Positions 31,193 through 33,025 of a stretch of 33,025 nucleotides of DNA are shown here, piece after piece. Source of the stretch: an uncultured Lachnospiraceae bacterium (lineage in GTDB: Bacteria > Bacillota > Clostridia > Lachnospirales > Lachnospiraceae); assembly GCA_947589095.1 (NCBI GenBank), contig CANQBX010000042.1, forward strand, positions 1 through 33,025, read 5' to 3'. Under the pieces are notes generated by a model. The model had not been told where the DNA came from and made no database searches. It worked only from the letters and a program-made list of their open reading frames with translations. Numbering within the stretch: position 1 is the stretch's first letter; the number at the start of each line of letters is the position of its first letter. The translations under genes and the position numbers were made by a program.

Positions 31193-33025
31193 TCACAGAT
31201 ATTTCCCCGTAACGCTCTCCGGATTCTCCCGGATCTCCTCCGGCGTCCCGCAGGCTACAATCCGGCCGCCGTGTACGCCGCCTCCCGGCCCCATATCGAT
31301 GCAGTAATCCGAGTTCCGGATCATATCCAGGTCGTGCTCGATGACGATCACCGTCGCGCCGCTCTCCGTAAGACGACGGAACACCTTAAGAAGCGTCAGC
31401 ACATCTAACGGATGCAGCCCGATGGTCGGCTCGTCGAAGACAAATACCGCATCCTCCTGGCCCCGTCCCATCTCGCTGGCCAGCTTCAGCCTCTGGGCTT
31501 CCCCGCCGGAAAGCCCGGGCGTCTCCTCACCCAGAGTCAGATATCCCAGTCCCAGATCATGCAGAACCTGAAGCTTTCGAAAGACATTGGGCAGATCCCG
31601 GCAGACCTCCATCGCCTCGTCCACGCTCCTGTCCATCAGCTCCGGAAGCGACAGCGGCCGGCCCGCACCCTTCTTCGGAATCCGGCGGATGCGGTACGCT
31701 TCCTTCGAATACCGGCTTCCGCGGCACTCCGGACAGGGGATATCCACATCCGGCAGAAACTGTACGTCCAGGCTGATCGATCCGGTTCCGTCGCAGACCG
31801 GGCAGCGCAGGTTCCCGGTATTATAGGAGAAATCCCCCGCCTTATACCCTCCGCGCTTCGCGGCCTCCGTCCTGGCGTAGACCTTGCGCAGTTCGTCGTG
31901 AACGTCGGCGTAGGTGGCCACCGTGGACCGGACGTTGATGCCGATCGGCGCGGCGTCGATCAGCTTGACGCTGCGGATTCCCTCCGCGGAAACCGACCGT
32001 ATATGTTCCGGAAAATGCTCCCCGCCCGCCATGCACTGCAGCGCCGGGATCAGGCTTTCCAGCACCATCGTAGTCTTCCCCGAACCGGACACGCCGGTGA
32101 CGGCGATCAGCCGCCCCTTCGGGAAAGCCACTTCCAGCGGCTGCACCGTATGGATCGGACCGGTGGAGAGATGGATCCGCCCCAGCGCAAAGATCTCATC
32201 CGGGCGAAGTTCGCGGCGCAGCCGGACGGCCGACCGTCCGGACAGAAAACCACCGATCTTCGAAGCCGGATCCTTTTCGATCTGCGCGGTCTCTCCCTCC
32301 GCGATCACAGTTCCTCCGCCGGCGCCGGCTTCCGGTCCCAGCTCGATCAGCCAGTCCGCGTGGGAAAGGATCGTGGTGTCGTGGTCTACCAGAATCACCG
32401 AATTGCCGTCTGCCACCAGATCGTCCATCACGCCGGTGACGCCCTCGATATTTTGCGGATGCAGACCGATGGACGGCTCATCCAGCACATACAGAACGCC
32501 GGTGGTGCGGTTGCGGACGGCCCGCGCCAGCTGCATCCGCTGGCGCTCCCCGGTGGAGAGCGTGGAAGCCTCCCGGTCCAGGGTCAGATAGGACAGCCCC
32601 AGATCCATGAGCCGCTTCGCGGCGTGCAGGAAGGATTCGCAGATGCTCTCCGCCATGGGCCGCATTTCCACCGGCAGGGAAGCCGGAACGCCTTCCACCC
32701 ACGCGATCAGATCCGAAAGCGTCATCCGGCACGCCTCCGCAAGCGAGATCCCGCGAAGCCGCGGCGCCCTGGCCGCGTCCGACAGACGGCTTCCGCCGCA
32801 GTCCGGGCAGGGACCGATCTTCAGGAATTTCTCCACGCGCTTCATGCCCTTCTCATCCTTCACATGGGAAAGCGCGTTCTCCACCGTATAGATCGCGTTA
32901 AAATACGTAAAATCCATTTCTCCGGCGGTATTGGTTTTCTCGTTATGGTAAAGCAGATGGTATTTCTTCGCCGGGCCGTGGAACACCAGATCCTTCTCCC
33001 GCTCCGTCAGATCCCGAAACGGCAC
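31193..33025 (-). CDS. UvrA-like excinuclease ATPase, 5' end outside the window
   Basis: The last 610 codons of a UvrA-family ABC ATPase. Visible in order are a zinc module CPDCGGSRL, ABC signature 1 LSTGERQRMQLARAV, Walker B YVLDEPSIGLHP, Walker A of the second cassette GVSGSGKTT, a second zinc finger (CPVCDGTG and CPECRGSR), signature 2 LSGGEAQRLKLA and Walker B FVFDEPTIGLHP. The first Walker A lies beyond the window. The altered first signature (LSTGE for LSGGE) and compact spacing suggest the UvrA2-like branch linked to drug tolerance, rather than housekeeping uvrA, which is usually beside uvrB; uvrB is not here. The reading frame runs to the window edge, so the GTG at 33025 need not be the start. 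Confidence 0.88.
   Translation of the reverse strand: MPFRDLTEREKDLVFHGPAKKYHLLYHNEKTNTAGEMDFTYFNAIYTVENALSHVKDEKGMKRVEKFLKIGPCPDCGGSRLSDAARAPRLRGISLAEACRMTLSDLIAWVEGVPASLPVEMRPMAESICESFLHAAKRLMDLGLSYLTLDREASTLSTGERQRMQLARAVRNRTTGVLYVLDEPSIGLHPQNIEGVTGVMDDLVADGNSVILVDHDTTILSHADWLIELGPEAGAGGGTVIAEGETAQIEKDPASKIGGFLSGRSAVRLRRELRPDEIFALGRIHLSTGPIHTVQPLEVAFPKGRLIAVTGVSGSGKTTMVLESLIPALQCMAGGEHFPEHIRSVSAEGIRSVKLIDAAPIGINVRSTVATYADVHDELRKVYARTEAAKRGGYKAGDFSYNTGNLRCPVCDGTGSISLDVQFLPDVDIPCPECRGSRYSKEAYRIRRIPKKGAGRPLSLPELMDRSVDEAMEVCRDLPNVFRKLQVLHDLGLGYLTLGEETPGLSGGEAQRLKLASEMGRGQEDAVFVFDEPTIGLHPLDVLTLLKVFRRLTESGATVIVIEHDLDMIRNSDYCIDMGPGGGVHGGRIVACGTPEEIRENPESVTGKYL

Overview
The window looks like a chromosomal segment of a fairly GC-rich Gram-positive Clostridia species, probably Lachnospiraceae. 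The support is the Firmicutes gene order tig-clpP-clpX-lon-engB, strong GGAGG-type ribosome binding sites, a 594-residue aminopeptidase P, a DUF1292 protein, and clostridial-style tmcAL, proX and rlmD. Most genes lie on the minus strand.

Layout. 1-5.4 kb: tRNA-Val(CAC) with its terminator, tmcAL (+), a CPA2-type cation/proton antiporter (-), a frameshifted remnant of a MATE transporter gene (-), rlmD (-) and proX (+). 5.4-15.1 kb: read from right to left, a protein-quality block tig-clpP-clpX-lon-engB, followed by a HAD hydrolase and aminopeptidase P, with a clear sigma-A promoter before tig. 15.1-24.1 kb: a visibly AT-richer island holding a type I restriction-modification operon in the order HTH regulator - hsdM - hsdS - 40-codon ORF - hsdR - YgjP-like metallopeptidase - ImmA/IrrE-like metallopeptidase. 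Apart from a 53 nt gap after the HTH gene, successive genes overlap or nearly touch. 24.2-27.1 kb: MATE transporter (-) and CYTH protein (+) from promoters that face each other, then a DUF1292 gene with promoter and terminator. 27.2-27.5 kb: a 41-bp tandem repeat array. 27.5-33.0 kb: GH30 glycosidase, UvrD-like helicase and a UvrA-like ATPase cut by the window edge.

How the parts relate. Tig, ClpP, ClpX and Lon fold or degrade proteins. The restriction island ends only 18 nt before the tig -35 box, points the same way, and shows no terminator in between, so restriction transcripts could run into the protease operon. ClpXP is known to degrade HsdR in enterobacterial restriction alleviation, which makes this arrangement worth testing. 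The two peptidase genes translationally linked to hsdR are the best candidate for a little-described extension of a known system. I see no integrase, transposase or att repeat to explain how the island arrived.
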